A stretch of DNA of 64,000 nt from Populus alba (Eukaryota > Streptophyta > Magnoliopsida > Malpighiales > Salicaceae): positions 1,798,001 to 1,862,000 of the forward strand of contig NC_133296.1 in the NCBI RefSeq assembly GCF_005239225.2, written 5' to 3'. Position numbers and translations under genes: made by a program. Positions 38,919 to 50,727 of the stretch are shown one piece after another (within the stretch, counting starts at the first letter, position 1; each line of letters begins with the position of its first letter). The notes beneath the pieces were generated by a model, which saw only the letters and a list, made by a program, of their open reading frames with translations, was not told the origin of the DNA and ran no database searches.

Positions 38919-40640
38919 GAAACTAATATTTCTTCTTGAAGACAATATCCAAAAAAACAAAATCTAGTATATCAATATAGATCCTTTTTAAGACCAGCCC
39001 AATTGAAAACTCACTTCACATAGTGTAACCAAACACAAAAGATTCCATCTTTATAGCTCTAATCACCATAACTTGCATTCAGTATCAAAGCTCATAAGAG
39101 ACCACAAGATATGAAACGGGTATCCTTTAAGCTTTGCAAAATTCACAAATTTTGAGGAGGGAGAGAGAAAAATGATGGTGGCAATAAATGGTAAATCTCA
39201 CAAGGAGAAGTAGAAATGCGTAAGGAGTGGAGGATAAGAATTCCGGCGCATTTTAGCATGCTTGTGAAAATGAGTGGTAGAGTGCGCGCTGAGTGTTTAG
39301 TGGGATTTGAGAGACGACAAAAGTAAGCGGGCGAAAGATAACTATTGTGTGGGACCCGGTGATGTAAAAATTAATTTTGATTTCTGGAATGGTTTTTTAG
39401 TGATTATTACGCAATAAATATAAGTTAAAACAAAACGAATAATTATTTATATATATAAAAGAAATTACTAAATTTGAGAAAGGAAGTAAACGAAAGCTTA
39501 AGTGCATGCGGCCGGCGCCAAGGCACGTGAGGACACACACACAGGGTCCGTCTCGAGCACTTGGCGAGCCAAGCCTGAAGCTTGTATTGCCGGTTTAAAT
39601 AATGGTTTAGTGGTTTAACCAGTAGGTCAATATTATAACATAGCATAATCAAATAAATTACCTAAATATTATATTAATAAATTTATATACAAAATTATAT
39701 ATATGTATATATAAAAAAAACTAACATGCATTATTTATAAAAAAAATCAGGCATGCTTTTAGCTGGAAGGATGAGCTTGCACACATTACCTAAATTTATA
39801 TAATTGAAGGTTGGGCCTAGGTATATTTGTTTAGACATGGGTTAATGATTTATTTTTATTTTTGTTATAAAGAAGGGTAGACAACACATTGTATACCCGT
39901 ATTTTTTCGTGTTAAATGAAATAGATGATGTGTTGTTAGTCTAAAAAAATAACATATCATTCAATTTCAATAATTTTCAATAACCAAAGGTGGTTTTGGC
40001 AATTGAAAAATCAAAATTCATGTTTTATTATCTAAAAAACCAAGATTTTAATTTTTTAAACTCAAAAACATGAATATTACATACACACACACATATATAT
40101 ATATATACATGGACTTCCAAAACCTTATTTTTAACATGAAATATATTTTAATCCGGATAAAACCTTAAAGTGTTTTTAAAAAAAAACAAGTCTTGATTTA
40201 TATTTTTAAGATATCATTGACGGTAAAAATCATCTTAATTAAGTTTTTCTCTCAGAGGTAAATCTATGAATGCTAGAATTATAATTATTGGTGCTTGAAA
40301 CTTGTTCATCCGAGAGTTTTATCTTTCCTCTTTATTTTTTTGTTACTCTTTATCCTCCATCTTAATATTCGAGAGCCAAAATATAAAAATAAATAAAGTT
40401 CATAACTAAATTGTAAAAAGCTTAAAAAACAGGAACTAGAGATGAAAAATACTAGAACTTGAGTAACCAAATATAAATTTTCTGCGTCATTTGAATATTG
40501 TAAATGGAAAAAGATTTTGATTTTTTTTTATTTAATCATTTGAGTGATATTCGACAACCATGATAAATGAAGCGGTGGTCGGCAGTGATTACTAGATAGT
40601 AGATAGTAGGTACATGCTTATGTCATGGGCTAGTCTGGAT
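38919..40640. other. Upstream region of GID1C and AT-rich flank
   Basis: Minus-strand leader and promoter of GID1C lie in about 38919-39400. A small GC-rich patch, GCGGCCGGCGCC, sits at about 39508-39520. A (CA)n/(TA)n tract is at 40083-40110. No gene. Confidence 0.4.
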
Positions 40641-41300
40641 ATTTTTCACAGTAAAGAATAATATTAAAACAATAAATAATTTGGTTAAATTTATATAATT
40701 TTAATAATATAAATAAAAAATACATCAAAACAACAAATAAAAAAATCAATTCAAACTCCTTTAAGTTAACATGACAAATATAAGACATGATCAAGATCAC
40801 GAGCTAACTTCATAAAAAAAAATAAACTAAATAAAATAAATTTTAATTATCAAATAATATAGTGCTGAGGGTACAATTAAAAAAGATAATTTAAAAATAA
40901 AAAATAATAATTCAAACCAGGTTAAGCTATTAACCTCGTTGCTATTAGCTCAAGATTAGGATAATCTCGTAGAAAAAAATACAAATATCAATTTCTAATA
41001 AATTAAATATTGAAAAATAAGGTGGGAAAAAAGTGAAATTTAATAAAGAACCTAAAAATATCAAACTCAACTTGTCTTAATATTTTAGATATGTGATCCT
41101 AGTCATGAGCCCAAGACTATTTTTATAGGGAAAAAAATACCTAAAAAATAATGAAATACTCAATCACAAAATACCAAGAGATGAAACTAGTGAAAAAAAA
41201 GAGTAATAAAAATTGACCCAAAACAAAACAAATAGTAATAAAAAATAAGACTAAACTTGACATCAAAATAAATTAAAATTAAATGTTGAGAGGTGAAATT
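40641..41300 (-). repeat. Dispersed repeat family C, reversed degenerate copy
   Basis: Contains reverse-complement forms of the family C words (ATGATCAAGATCACGAGCTAA, CTCAAGATTAGGATAATC) and long A-rich spacers. Boundaries are approximate. Confidence 0.4.
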
Positions 41301-42002
41301 AAAATTAATATTCAATAAGAAAAATAGTAATAAATAAATAACAATTAAAAAAATAAGAATCGAATATAATATATAAAAAAGTAAATGAAATCAAATGACA
41401 AGAGATAAATTAAAGAAAAAAATAATATACAAAAGATAATAGATAGATAGCAACAAAAAGGGACCAAATTGTATAAAAAAAATAAAATTTATATTTTGTA
41501 TTTTTTCAAGAAGAAGAAAGAGAAAATATAGAGGAGAAGAAAAAAGTCTATTAGCGTTGTATCGTCGGTTCACCGCTGACACGTGCTTCATCATAGATAA
41601 AAAAGCAATGTTTAACTGTTAAAAAAGCTTACACGTGTTGTGTTGCGTGAAGGGTGCAAGTCCCCTTCCATTACTGTTGCACATGTTAACCATTTTTATT
41701 TTTTTAATATATTTTAAATACATTAAAAGATCTAATTATCTCATACTCTTGGATTCAAGTCCAAGAAAATAAAGTTACAAAGGTGGTTAAGTAATTCCAC
41801 TGCACAAAACAAAAGAGTAAAAAGGTCCCATGGCCTGGTTTATTTTTATATTTATTTTTAAATGATAAAAATTTTATATTAATTTAAAGTTAATAAAAAA
41901 AATTTATTTTTTCTTTAAAAAACACTTTTAAAATGTAGAAACAAACAACCAATTACTATACTTTTTACTGGTTGTTGACGAAGTTGAAATTTTGAGTGCC
42001 TT
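41301..42002. other. AT-rich intergenic DNA, nothing recognised
   Basis: The open frame 41391-41594 (minus) is not a recognisable protein. Two CACGTG words occur near 41580 and 41632. Confidence 0.35.
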
Positions 42003-42180
42003 TAAAATATATTAGTTATTTTTTTTTAAAGTATTTTTTATTTTAAAAAATATATTTTTTAAAAAAATTATTTTTTATATTAGTATATTAAAACAATAAA
42101 AAAAAACAGTTAAAAAACTAGTTTGAAAAAAATAATCATATTTTAACGCAAAACACAATAAAATTCACTCTTAAAGGGTG
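42003..42180 (-). repeat. Dispersed AT-rich repeat, family B copy 4 (reversed)
   Basis: Reverse complement of the family B core: TTATTTTTTATATTAGTATA followed by TTAAAACAATAAAA. Confidence 0.45.
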
Positions 42181-42574
42181 TCCGACGAGGAGCAACTTTC
42201 AACCCTGCATTAAAATACTAGAGTGGAGGATAATATCTACACAGCAATTTCAAGCCACAAGCAGTTTTATTTCTTAGCCAAATGGAGAAACTTCCAGGTA
42301 AAGCTTAAAGTGTCGGACAACCTTTTTCTTTTTTCTTTTTTCTTTTTTGCTATTTACGAGCAGATAGGAATCAACTAGTCTTTCAAGTTCATAAATTTAA
42401 AGAAAAAAAGTGGCGATCTTGAGTGAAGATTTTATTCAACACAAACACATATAGTCTATAAATATATAAAGAAAAAAACACCATCTCTTCTTGCCTCGCT
42501 GGTCTCTCTCAATTTGAAATCCTGTTTGGAGATACTTCAGCAAGAAAATCGTCTTGTAGCCGTGGATTAAGCTC

Positions 42575-42722
42575 GTGTTTAAAAAATTAAATTTTTTATA
42601 TATTTTAAATTATTTTAATGTTTCTAATCTCAAAAATAATTTTTAATAAATAAAAAAATATTATTTTAATGTATTTTAACATGAAAAACATCCTAAAAAG
42701 TAACCACAACTACACTCTCAAA
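42575..42722 (+). repeat. Dispersed AT-rich repeat, family B copy 5
   Basis: Shares ATTATTTTAATGTTTCTAAT, CAAAAATAATTTTTAATAAA and the tail AACCACAACTACACTCTCAA with the other copies. Confidence 0.65.
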
Positions 42723-42769
42723 CATGCATTGTCCATTTGAAAACGTGGGTCAACTCACATTTCTAAAAA

Positions 42770-42915
42770 AATCATTTTTGTTTTTGCTAAAAAAAATATT
42801 TTATATATTTTCAATCGTTTTGATGTGTTGATCTCACAAATAATTTTAAAAAAATAAAAATATATATTTTTAATTTAAAAATATTTTTAAAAATAATTAT
42901 AATTACATTCTGAAA
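42770..42915 (+). repeat. Dispersed AT-rich repeat, family B copy 6
   Basis: CAATCGTTTTGATGTGTTGA with the AATAATTTTAAAAAAATAAA block and an ATTATAATTACATTCTGAA tail. It lies about 50 bp from copy 5 in the same orientation. Confidence 0.6.
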
Positions 42916-43299
42916 CAGTTGTGGCTGCCATTTTCTCCCAAGAGTGAATAATCATGATGATTCTTCTTTTTGTCAATTTTTCTTGTTTCAAAATCTCTCT
43001 GATTATTCTATTGCTATGAGATAATATATGATAGATGAAACTCCACGTAATTTGACAAGAAATCCTTGCTCGTACAGGTATGATTGTGCTGTTTTTTTGT
43101 GAATGCATTCATGAAGCATGACAAGCACAGATTTAAATCTCGTCCCAGCTTGGTTTTTGTCTTGTACACTGCCGAGCATGACACAGAAATTTCATATTGG
43201 GTACAAATTAATATATTAAGATAGCATACCTTATCCAGATCACCATATTAATCAAACTTTGATATATTTTAATTTAAACAATATTATTTTGTTTTTAAA
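42916..43299. other. Intergenic DNA between repeats, nothing recognised
   Basis: The minus-strand open frame at 42887-43108 starts inside the repeat and shows no protein features. Confidence 0.35.
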
Positions 43300-44200
43300 A
43301 ATTTATTAATATTAATCCAGTTAAATTTAACTAGATCATGAATTAACTTAATAAATCAATTAGATTTAATCGGATTAATATATATATATTTATTCAAATC
43401 AAAACCAAGTCAGGGTTAATTTTTGGATAACAGATTTCTTAAGTTAACCTCGTAAGTTGATTCAGATTTAACAAACTATGAATAAAAACTAGTTACATGA
43501 CTTGCGTGATGCTGCGGGTCATTTTTTTTTGTATAAAAAATATTAAAAAAAAATAAGATTTAAAAATCTTGGGTTTTTCTACAAAGCTATACTCAATAAT
43601 TTTGGATTTGGCTGCAACATTTGATCTAAGTATAATATTTATAATATTAATAATAACATTAAACTTGCATGATCCAAGTTTAAGCGAGCCTGGCTGCAAC
43701 ACCGGATCCAAGAATATTTGATGTGGATCTGGCTATAAGATCATGTCATAAAAGTGTAACAATTAAATAGATTAATTAAAAAAAAAAAAAAAAATCAACA
43801 TGAAAAAAAAAACTAATAAAGAAAAAGAAAAAAATTAAATTAAATGGGTTAACCCTTTAAACCAAGTTATCACGTAAAACCCGAGATTTGCGTCGTGAAA
43901 GTTTGATAACTAAATAGAAAAAAAAATGACGAGTTTACCCAGAATTAACTGGGTTAATCCATCAAATCAAGATAACTCGTCAAGGTTAGGATTCGTGCTA
44001 TGAATATTTGATAATTAAATAGAAAAAAAATTAACTCTAACAAACTAAACTAAATGAAAAAAATAATTAAAAACAATATAGGTTAACTCGTCAAATCAGG
44101 TTAATCCATCAAATCCGGGATCCGTATTATGAAAATCTAATAACTAAATAAAAAAAATTAACATTAACAAGCTAAATCAAACAAAAAAAAATTAAAAAAA
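43300..44200. repeat. Degenerate tandem block related to family C
   Basis: Words such as GGGTTAATCCATCAAATCA and TTTGATAACTAAATAGAAAA recur near 43850-43920, 43945-44025 and 44080-44155, giving about three diverged units of 95-135 bp. Confidence 0.5.
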
Positions 44201-44273
44201 AAAGTTATATAATATAATAATTATAATTATAATATTATAATATATCAATAAGTAAATATTAAAGATGGGAAAG

Positions 44274-44315
44274 TAAAAGGTGTGGGAAGCTAAGTAGTTT
44301 TCCCCACACCTTTTA
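44274..44315. repeat. 13-bp perfect inverted repeat (hairpin)
   Basis: TAAAAGGTGTGGG at 44274-44286 pairs with CCCACACCTTTTA at 44303-44315. The stem extends by AA/TT across a one-base bulge. Loop about 16 bases. No gene adjoins it. Confidence 0.8.
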
Positions 44316-44454
44316 GAATATTACTTAAAAATGGGGTTGAAAGGGGTCTATTAACAAAAAAATTAAAGAGAAGGTGAATTCATACATGTCATGATCATAA
44401 ACAACTTTTTATTGTAACAATACTTTGTTTTGTTTTGTTTTGTTTTTTTTTTTT

Positions 44455-45130
44455 TTAGTATTCAATATTGGGTTTGTTAGGCATCACACTTCATAATTTG
44501 TTTTCTACAAAGTTATTCTGGTATTATGATTAAAGTCACGAATTCGACATGTTAATCAGAGTTTATTCAATTTAAAAAAAAAAATTCAATTGATTTTTTT
44601 CTTCAAGTTTACTATTCAATATTTGTTTGACTGTGAATTAATTTTCATAATTTATTTTGATTTGTTTTTTATAAAGTCATTTTAGTTTCATAAACCAGAT
44701 CACGAGCTTGAAGAGTTAATCCAGGTTGACTCGAGTTTTTTTTTTTGCTCTTTTTTATTTTCAATTTCATCATCTAGAAACCGAGTTGATCGGAAATTGG
44801 ATTTTGTGATTTGTTTTTGTTTGCTTTCTACAGGGTTAATTCATTTTCATAACTCAGGTTGCAGGTTTGATTGGCCAACTCGGTTGACTCTAGTTTTTTT
44901 TGTTATATTTTTTAATTGATTTGTTTTTAATTTTATCATTCAATACTGATTTGATTTAGAATCAAAGCTTCATAATTTATCCCAATCTATTTTTTATATG
45001 ATTATCATGGTCTTATTACTTATTTTGTGTTTTTAGTAGTTTAACCATGATTGATTTGATCAATCCAATATATTGTCATCTCAATTTTTTTAAAAAAATA
45101 AATATTGTCTTAATTTCTTTAAACAAACTA
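44455..45130 (+). repeat. Dispersed repeat family C, tandem block of about 165-175 bp period
   Basis: Four diverged units with a STTCATAAYYYAGRTYRCRAG-type core lie near 44510, 44685, 44845 and 45000. They are separated by TTCATAATTTATTTTGAT-like spacers and TTAATCCAGGTTGACTCGAG words. Same family as 20985-21415. Confidence 0.6.
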
Positions 45131-46194
45131 TATTTTTACTTGCTGTCTTTAAATTTATCAAGTCAATCAAGTTTTACAATATTAACACTTATATAATTTA
45201 TTTTTTTTAATTAAAAATATATTAACAAAACCTAAATATGTTTTTAGATAAAAAAAAATGAATGAAAGACGCATTGCAACGCTAACCGATGATCTAGTTT
45301 CTACTGAAGGCATCGAGGTTATTGCAAGACCGGTTCGTTGACAAAAACATATATATTTTATTATTGATAACGAAGTGAAAGGGGAAAATAAATCTCCAAA
45401 AAATAACAAAAAAATTACTTGATTCAGTTGCATTTTCAAGTGATTAGGCAATTATTTTTTTCCCATCTACAATATCTTTTAAAAAATATCTTAAAAATAT
45501 CACAGTATTGGCTAGAGGGTCGCCGTGTCTATTTTATTTTCCATAAAAAATCATTTAATTTAATAATTTCTAAATAAATAGAAAGAACTACTTTCTTTTC
45601 AGAAAAAGTCGAACACAAATAATAAATGAAAAGTAATTAACACTCGTGAAAGCTGGCTTCATTGATTATTGAGAGAGACAGGAGAAAAGGAGTTGAATTT
45701 CTTATGTTATTATCCATTACTCAATTTTCTTAAACAAACAAACCAGGGGCAAACTCCTATCTCATTCATGTTACACGTGTAGGTCATAAAAGTGATTGGT
45801 ATCTACACGTGGTCCCACGCCAGTGGCTAGATCTACAATGCTCCAAGTGACCAATCCATATGAAAATAGCCCCTTCTTGGCTTCTAACACCAAGTGCTGA
45901 CACGGGACCTGGGACCCACACAATGGATATGTTCTAAATTATTTTTACCACGTGTCTGATCTATTGTCATCGAGATTATTAAGAGCTCGTCTAAAACTTC
46001 CTAGATTAATTAAAAAAAATACTGATTTAAGATTTTTTTTAAAAAGCTAGAATGATATTATATTAAAAAATAAAAATTAAACTAAACATTAATCAAGTCA
46101 ATTAAGATTATATTTGATAATAACAAGTTTAATCTCGGGATTCCTTGATTCTATGATCAATCAAGAAAAGATAATTTATAAGGTGTAGATTATG
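45131..46194. other. Intergenic DNA with three clustered CACGTG sites
   Basis: CACGTG words at 45774-45779, 45806-45811 (CACGTGG) and 45949-45954 (CCACGTGTC) fit the G-box/ABRE consensus. No gene is recognised within several kb on either side. Confidence 0.4.
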
Positions 46195-46375
46195 ATACTA
46201 TTTGGAACACGGTGTAAATCATATTTTTATATAATTTAATTTTTTTATATATTTTAGATTGTTTTGATATATCGATCTCAAAAATATTTTTTTTAAAAAA
46301 ATAAAAATTATATATTTTAATATAAAAAGTATTTTAAAAAACAATTATAATTATATTTCTAAATATCCCAACAAA
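46195..46375 (+). repeat. Dispersed AT-rich repeat, family B copy 7
   Basis: TTTTAGATTGTTTTGATAT, ATCGATCTCAAAAATATTT and a diverged tail AACAATTATAATTATATTTC. Confidence 0.6.
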
Positions 46376-48303
46376 AAGAAGAGAATTTGGGTGTCCACCT
46401 TTCATTTAATCTTGACAAATATTTTATTTATTTATTATTATTAATATTCCCAGAAGAGAAAAATAAAATAAAAAAGGTGCGTGTGTCCTCCCTTTGCAAT
46501 GAAAAGGTACACCATTGAGTACTTTGAGAAAGTTACTACTTTATACAACTTGCACAAAGTTTTGCTCTCATGTAAAAAAATAAAAAAAAATTCCGTGCTG
46601 GATCATTTTGGATGGCAATTTTATTTTTATTCTTTTAATTAATTGGATGGAGATTAGAATAGTTTGCATGGAATAAATTAAAATGTTTCAAAGAGGATTT
46701 GGTAGTGGAAACAATTGAAGCAATAAATTTTATCATGACAAAAAGGAGCATGTGCCCTGGAATTTTTGGCAACGAAGATGGTTTTATACTAATTAGTTCA
46801 ATATGCATCTTGACTGATTTTTTTAAGATTTTAAAAATAATAATTATATAAATTTTAAGTGATATTAAAATTAATGATTTTTAAAAAAATAAATTTAAAG
46901 TCTGGCCAGTTAAACCATATTAAAATCATCCTTTTTATTTATAAAAAAGCATGTATAATAAATAAAAAAGAAAAGTGGATAAGACTTTAATTCTAAAAAA
47001 ACACAGGTCTAATATCATAATTGTACTATACCAATCAAAGTAGGTGTACAAGTGATTACCAGTTAAACTAGGTTCACATTCCCTAGCCCGTGGATTATTA
47101 TTTTTTAATTAACAAAGTGTAAATTTTTTATGTTAAATTAATGCTATTCGATTTATAATTAGATTGCGTGTGGTAATATAACCTTTGATTGTAAATACAA
47201 AAGCTCAACCAACGAGTGAAGCAACAAAACATATTTAGAATATAAATATATTCGGTGCATACTCAATGCATTCCAACTTCCTTTAAAATATAAAAAATCA
47301 ACCATGATCAAGTTCAGATTTAAATTAAAAAAACAATAATTTAAAATTAAAAAATATAAAAATCAAATCGATATAATTTAAACATTTTAGTAATTTTAAT
47401 CTAGATAATAAAAGGAAATGAAATACAGGTACACTCCACTAATTGATATTATGTCATTTAGACGTCTCAAATGAAGGTGGCTACGCCTTTGCCACGCCTA
47501 CAAGCTCTGCCTTGCTGGGGATCGTTTGGAGGACAAAAAACGCAGAACCAAACAAGGCATAATTTAGGAAGTTGAGGTGAGGTCACCATCGATGAAGCTC
47601 GCAATCATGGGGGACTTCACTATTATTATGAAGCCCACAGTCCACAATGAGTTTTGGAAGCATTAGGGGTTGGGTCAACAACCAGCAGCTCTCTTTGTTT
47701 TCTTGTGGCTTAGCACTTGGACTCCAAAAATATCGCCCTCTCTCCTCCTCCTCCTCCTCCTCCGCCTCCTCACTCTAGCCGCAACCTAGCTAGTTTTTTC
47801 AATTTATTCTTAGATTATACAAAAATATTAAATTAAGAGAATTAAAAATGTTTTTTTGGGTCGTAAAAATGAACGCACTCTTGACAAGACAGTGTTCTCT
47901 TTATATGTCTTTTATGTATGGACCAAAGCTCAACACCTCAGCCTCTCCATCCTGCTTTAATCTCTTTTGTCTTGTTCTGTGTTCTTGGCTTTCTCTCCCT
48001 CCTCCCTCTATCTCGACAGCGAGAAGACCGTAATTATTGTGTTTCGCATTGACTTGATTTTTTCTTAATTACAGTGTATTTTAATTATCTAGATATTTTC
48101 AAATATATCACGTCTTACATCATCCCATAAATAAATTGATTTAGAAGCCATTCGTTTACACGTTAAAAGTTGTGTTTAAAGTAAAACCAGGAGCTAAGTG
48201 TTTGATAAATAAAAAATCATTAATTACTGTTTATGAACTCCATTAACTTTTATGTTTGAAACATGGGATTAAAAGAAGCAGCTGAAGATTGCTTTTCTTG
48301 CGT
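46376..48303. other. Intergenic DNA, no gene found
   Basis: A CTC/CTCCTC microsatellite lies at about 47742-47770. The open frame 47848-48033 is not recognisable. No other structure seen. Confidence 0.4.
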
Positions 48304-48350
48304 TGTTCATGTTAATTGGACTATTTATATGTTCGCAATTAACATGAACA
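48304..48350. repeat. 15-bp perfect inverted repeat
   Basis: TGTTCATGTTAATTG at 48304-48318 and CAATTAACATGAACA at 48336-48350 are exact reverse complements with a 17-base loop. Confidence 0.85.
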
Positions 48351-49554
48351 GTGTGCATTAAAACATTATTCACTTGCATTGCGGTTTGTTGTTGTTGTTG
48401 TTTTTTTTTGGTAAGTTTTTTAATATATATTTTTTAAAAATTAATTTAGAGTGAATTTTATATCTGATAATATTTTATCTAATTTTATTATACGCTAGAA
48501 AAATTATGGAAACTGTAGTTCTTGTTTGATGTATTTTGTACGTAATGGAATTGCAGATGGTTTTATAGAATAATAAAAAATATTTTATATTAAATATGAT
48601 TTATTTCATGATGTAATAACAATAATTAAATTCACAATATTTAAATTAAAAATCATCAATATTAATATATATTTTTTAAAATTATTTTATAACCTTAATT
48701 TCAAAAGCATTCTTAACCAAACACATTAATGATTAAACTACTTTTTATTCAACCTCAATTTCAACCACAGTTTTAACTAAACACCTATTTTTTCAAACGA
48801 ACCTCAAATAAAAGTACTTTTTATAAAAAACTTTTTTCAAACCACAACCACAACAGCTACAACAATACCAAACACATTTTTAATTTCGTAATTTAGTGAT
48901 GATACTCTTTAAAAGTTATTATTTTAATTACTACATATCTTGAGCGGCTAGAGATTTATATTTTCATTAACTTCAGAACTTATAGAATTAGTTTATATAC
49001 ACGCAAGCTAACTTAAACATCCATATTTATTAAAAAAATAAAAAAATAAAATTTTATCAAACTATATGCACCAACTAGGTTAATTACTTCACGTATTAAT
49101 CCAAATTTGGTTGAAATTAAGTTTTTTTAAATATTGACCAATCAGATTCAAATCCGATTAACCTAACCAAATCATGTGAAACTCAATCGGGTGAACTCCG
49201 AGAAATCATTGGAATTCTTATTTAAAATGATTTTGTGTGGGGGTTGATCGGATGGCATCAGCCCTTTACAAGATTAGATAATGGGATTTCAAGAGTGACC
49301 ACTTTGGGCTTTTCATCGGCAAAGACCTCAGATGGTGTTTCTCAACAGTATCTGCTAAAAGACTTATTTTAGCCCATACATATAGAGCGTGAAAGCCCAA
49401 CAGTATATGAACTGTAATATTTTAAGACTTTAAATATGAGTGCAAGAGCAATATTTGATTTTTATAATACCAATATTTAAGTTTGTTATTGGAGCACATG
49501 CTCTTATAATTTAAATTTATTCAATGAAGATTATGTCGTGAGTTTTCATAAAAA
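48351..49554. other. AT-rich repeat-like intergenic DNA
   Basis: Contains AAACCACAACCACAAC and CCAAACACATT words at 48838-48885 like family B tails. No gene. Confidence 0.35.
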
Positions 49555-49865
49555 TAATTATTTTCGGTGGGTTCGGTTTTTAAAAAAAAAATTAATTAAA
49601 TTAATTTTTTTTAAACAAATCAAACACGAACTGAAAAGCGGTTTCAAACAGTCTGATTTTGGATCGGTTTATTTTTTTTAGGATAAAAATTAATTTAATC
49701 AATTTTTTAGTTTTTTTACTTACTCTAGCTTTTTCAATTTAGCTCGGTTTTTTTCCAGTTTAGATTCGGTTTGGTTTTAGACTTATAAAACAGAAACCAA
49801 ACCAAATCAGCGGATTTTTTTTAAATTTTAATTAATTTAATTGATTTTTTTCGCTCACTGCTAGC
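49555..49865 (+). repeat. CGGTTT-rich dispersed repeat, family A copy 4
   Basis: Same orientation as the copy at 6430, with GGGTTCGGTTTT at the left, AGCTCGGTTTTTTTCC in the middle and a TTTTTCGCTCACTGCTAGC right end. This right end matches, in reverse, the GGTGAGCAAAAAA start of the copy at 30905. Confidence 0.6.
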
Positions 49866-50034
49866 TTTTATATAACTCCCCATATAAATATTATTTAACA
49901 TACTTTAGTTTAATACTAAACCGTTAATTATCTGAAGGAAGTTGCCCTGCTACCCTACCTTCGATTGCAGGGCCCACTAACACACAAATTTCAAGCTTTT
50001 CAAACATTTAAAACAAAAGCGGAAAAGCAATCTA

Positions 50035-50125
50035 TTTCCCGCCGCGAATTTAAAACACCCAGCCACGTCATCAATCCTCGCAAATCCATACCCACCAATC
50101 AAACCACGCCTCCTCTTCCTATATG
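50035..50125 (+). promoter_or_regulatory. Promoter module of the first H2A.X gene (E2F, ACGTCA, CCAAT, TATA)
   Basis: E2F-type TTTCCCGCC at 50035-50043, histone hexamer ACGTCA at 50065-50070 within GCCACGTCATC, CCAAT at 50095-50099 and a TATATG box at 50120-50125. Starts are spaced 30, 30 and 25 bp. E2F sites and ACGTCA hexamers are known elements of S-phase plant histone promoters. Confidence 0.75.
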
Positions 50126-50211
50126 AACAAAGCCCCGTCACCAACCCCATGCCACAGAAATACTTGTCTCCCAGTGAAGAAAAAAAACATTTCTCTGATT
50201 TTTGCATGAAA

Positions 50212-50727
50212 ATGAGTTCAAAAGGAGCAGCAGCAGCTTCTACAAGGGGAGGGAGAGGAAAGCCAAAGGCCTCCAAGGCGGTGTCAAGGTCCCAGAAGGC
50301 AGGGCTACAGTTCCCAGTGGGAAGGATTGCAAGGTTTTTAAAAACCGGAAAGTATGCTGAACGTCTTGGTGCTGGATCTCCTGTCTACCTCTCCGCTGTC
50401 CTTGAATACCTCGCTGCCGAGGTTCGTTCCCCTTAACTTCTCTAACTGTGTCTCTAAACTTGCTTTTAATCACGGGTTCTGATTTGTGTTCTGGGGTTTC
50501 AGGTTCTTGAGCTTGCTGGGAATGCTGCGAGAGATAACAAGAAGAACCGGATCATACCGAGGCACATCCAGCTTGCAGTGAGGAATGATGAGGAGTTGGG
50601 GAAGCTGTTGGGGTCGGTTACAATTGCAAATGGAGGTGTTTTGCCTAACATTAACCAGACTCTGCTTCCTAAGAAGGCTGGCAAAGGGAAGGGCGGTGAC
50701 GTTGGATTTGCTTCTCATGAGTTTTAG
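50212..50727 (+). CDS. Histone H2A.X-like protein with altered C-terminus (SHEF)
   Basis: Core histone of the H2A family. Exons 50212-50421 and 50503-50727 (81-bp phase-0 intron after YLAAE) give 144 residues. The fold is intact: [34 protein letters not shown], acidic-patch residues and [13 protein letters not shown]. The tail [17 protein letters not shown] has the length and context of H2A.X, but codon CAT at 50716-50718 encodes His where H2A.X has Gln in SQEF, so the ATM/ATR phosphorylation motif is missing. Other differences from the neighbour are [22 protein letters not shown] and PNINQ. Start 50212 is chosen because it gives the MSSKG start of the family; in-frame ATGs at 50206 and 50149 also exist. 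Confidence 0.93.
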
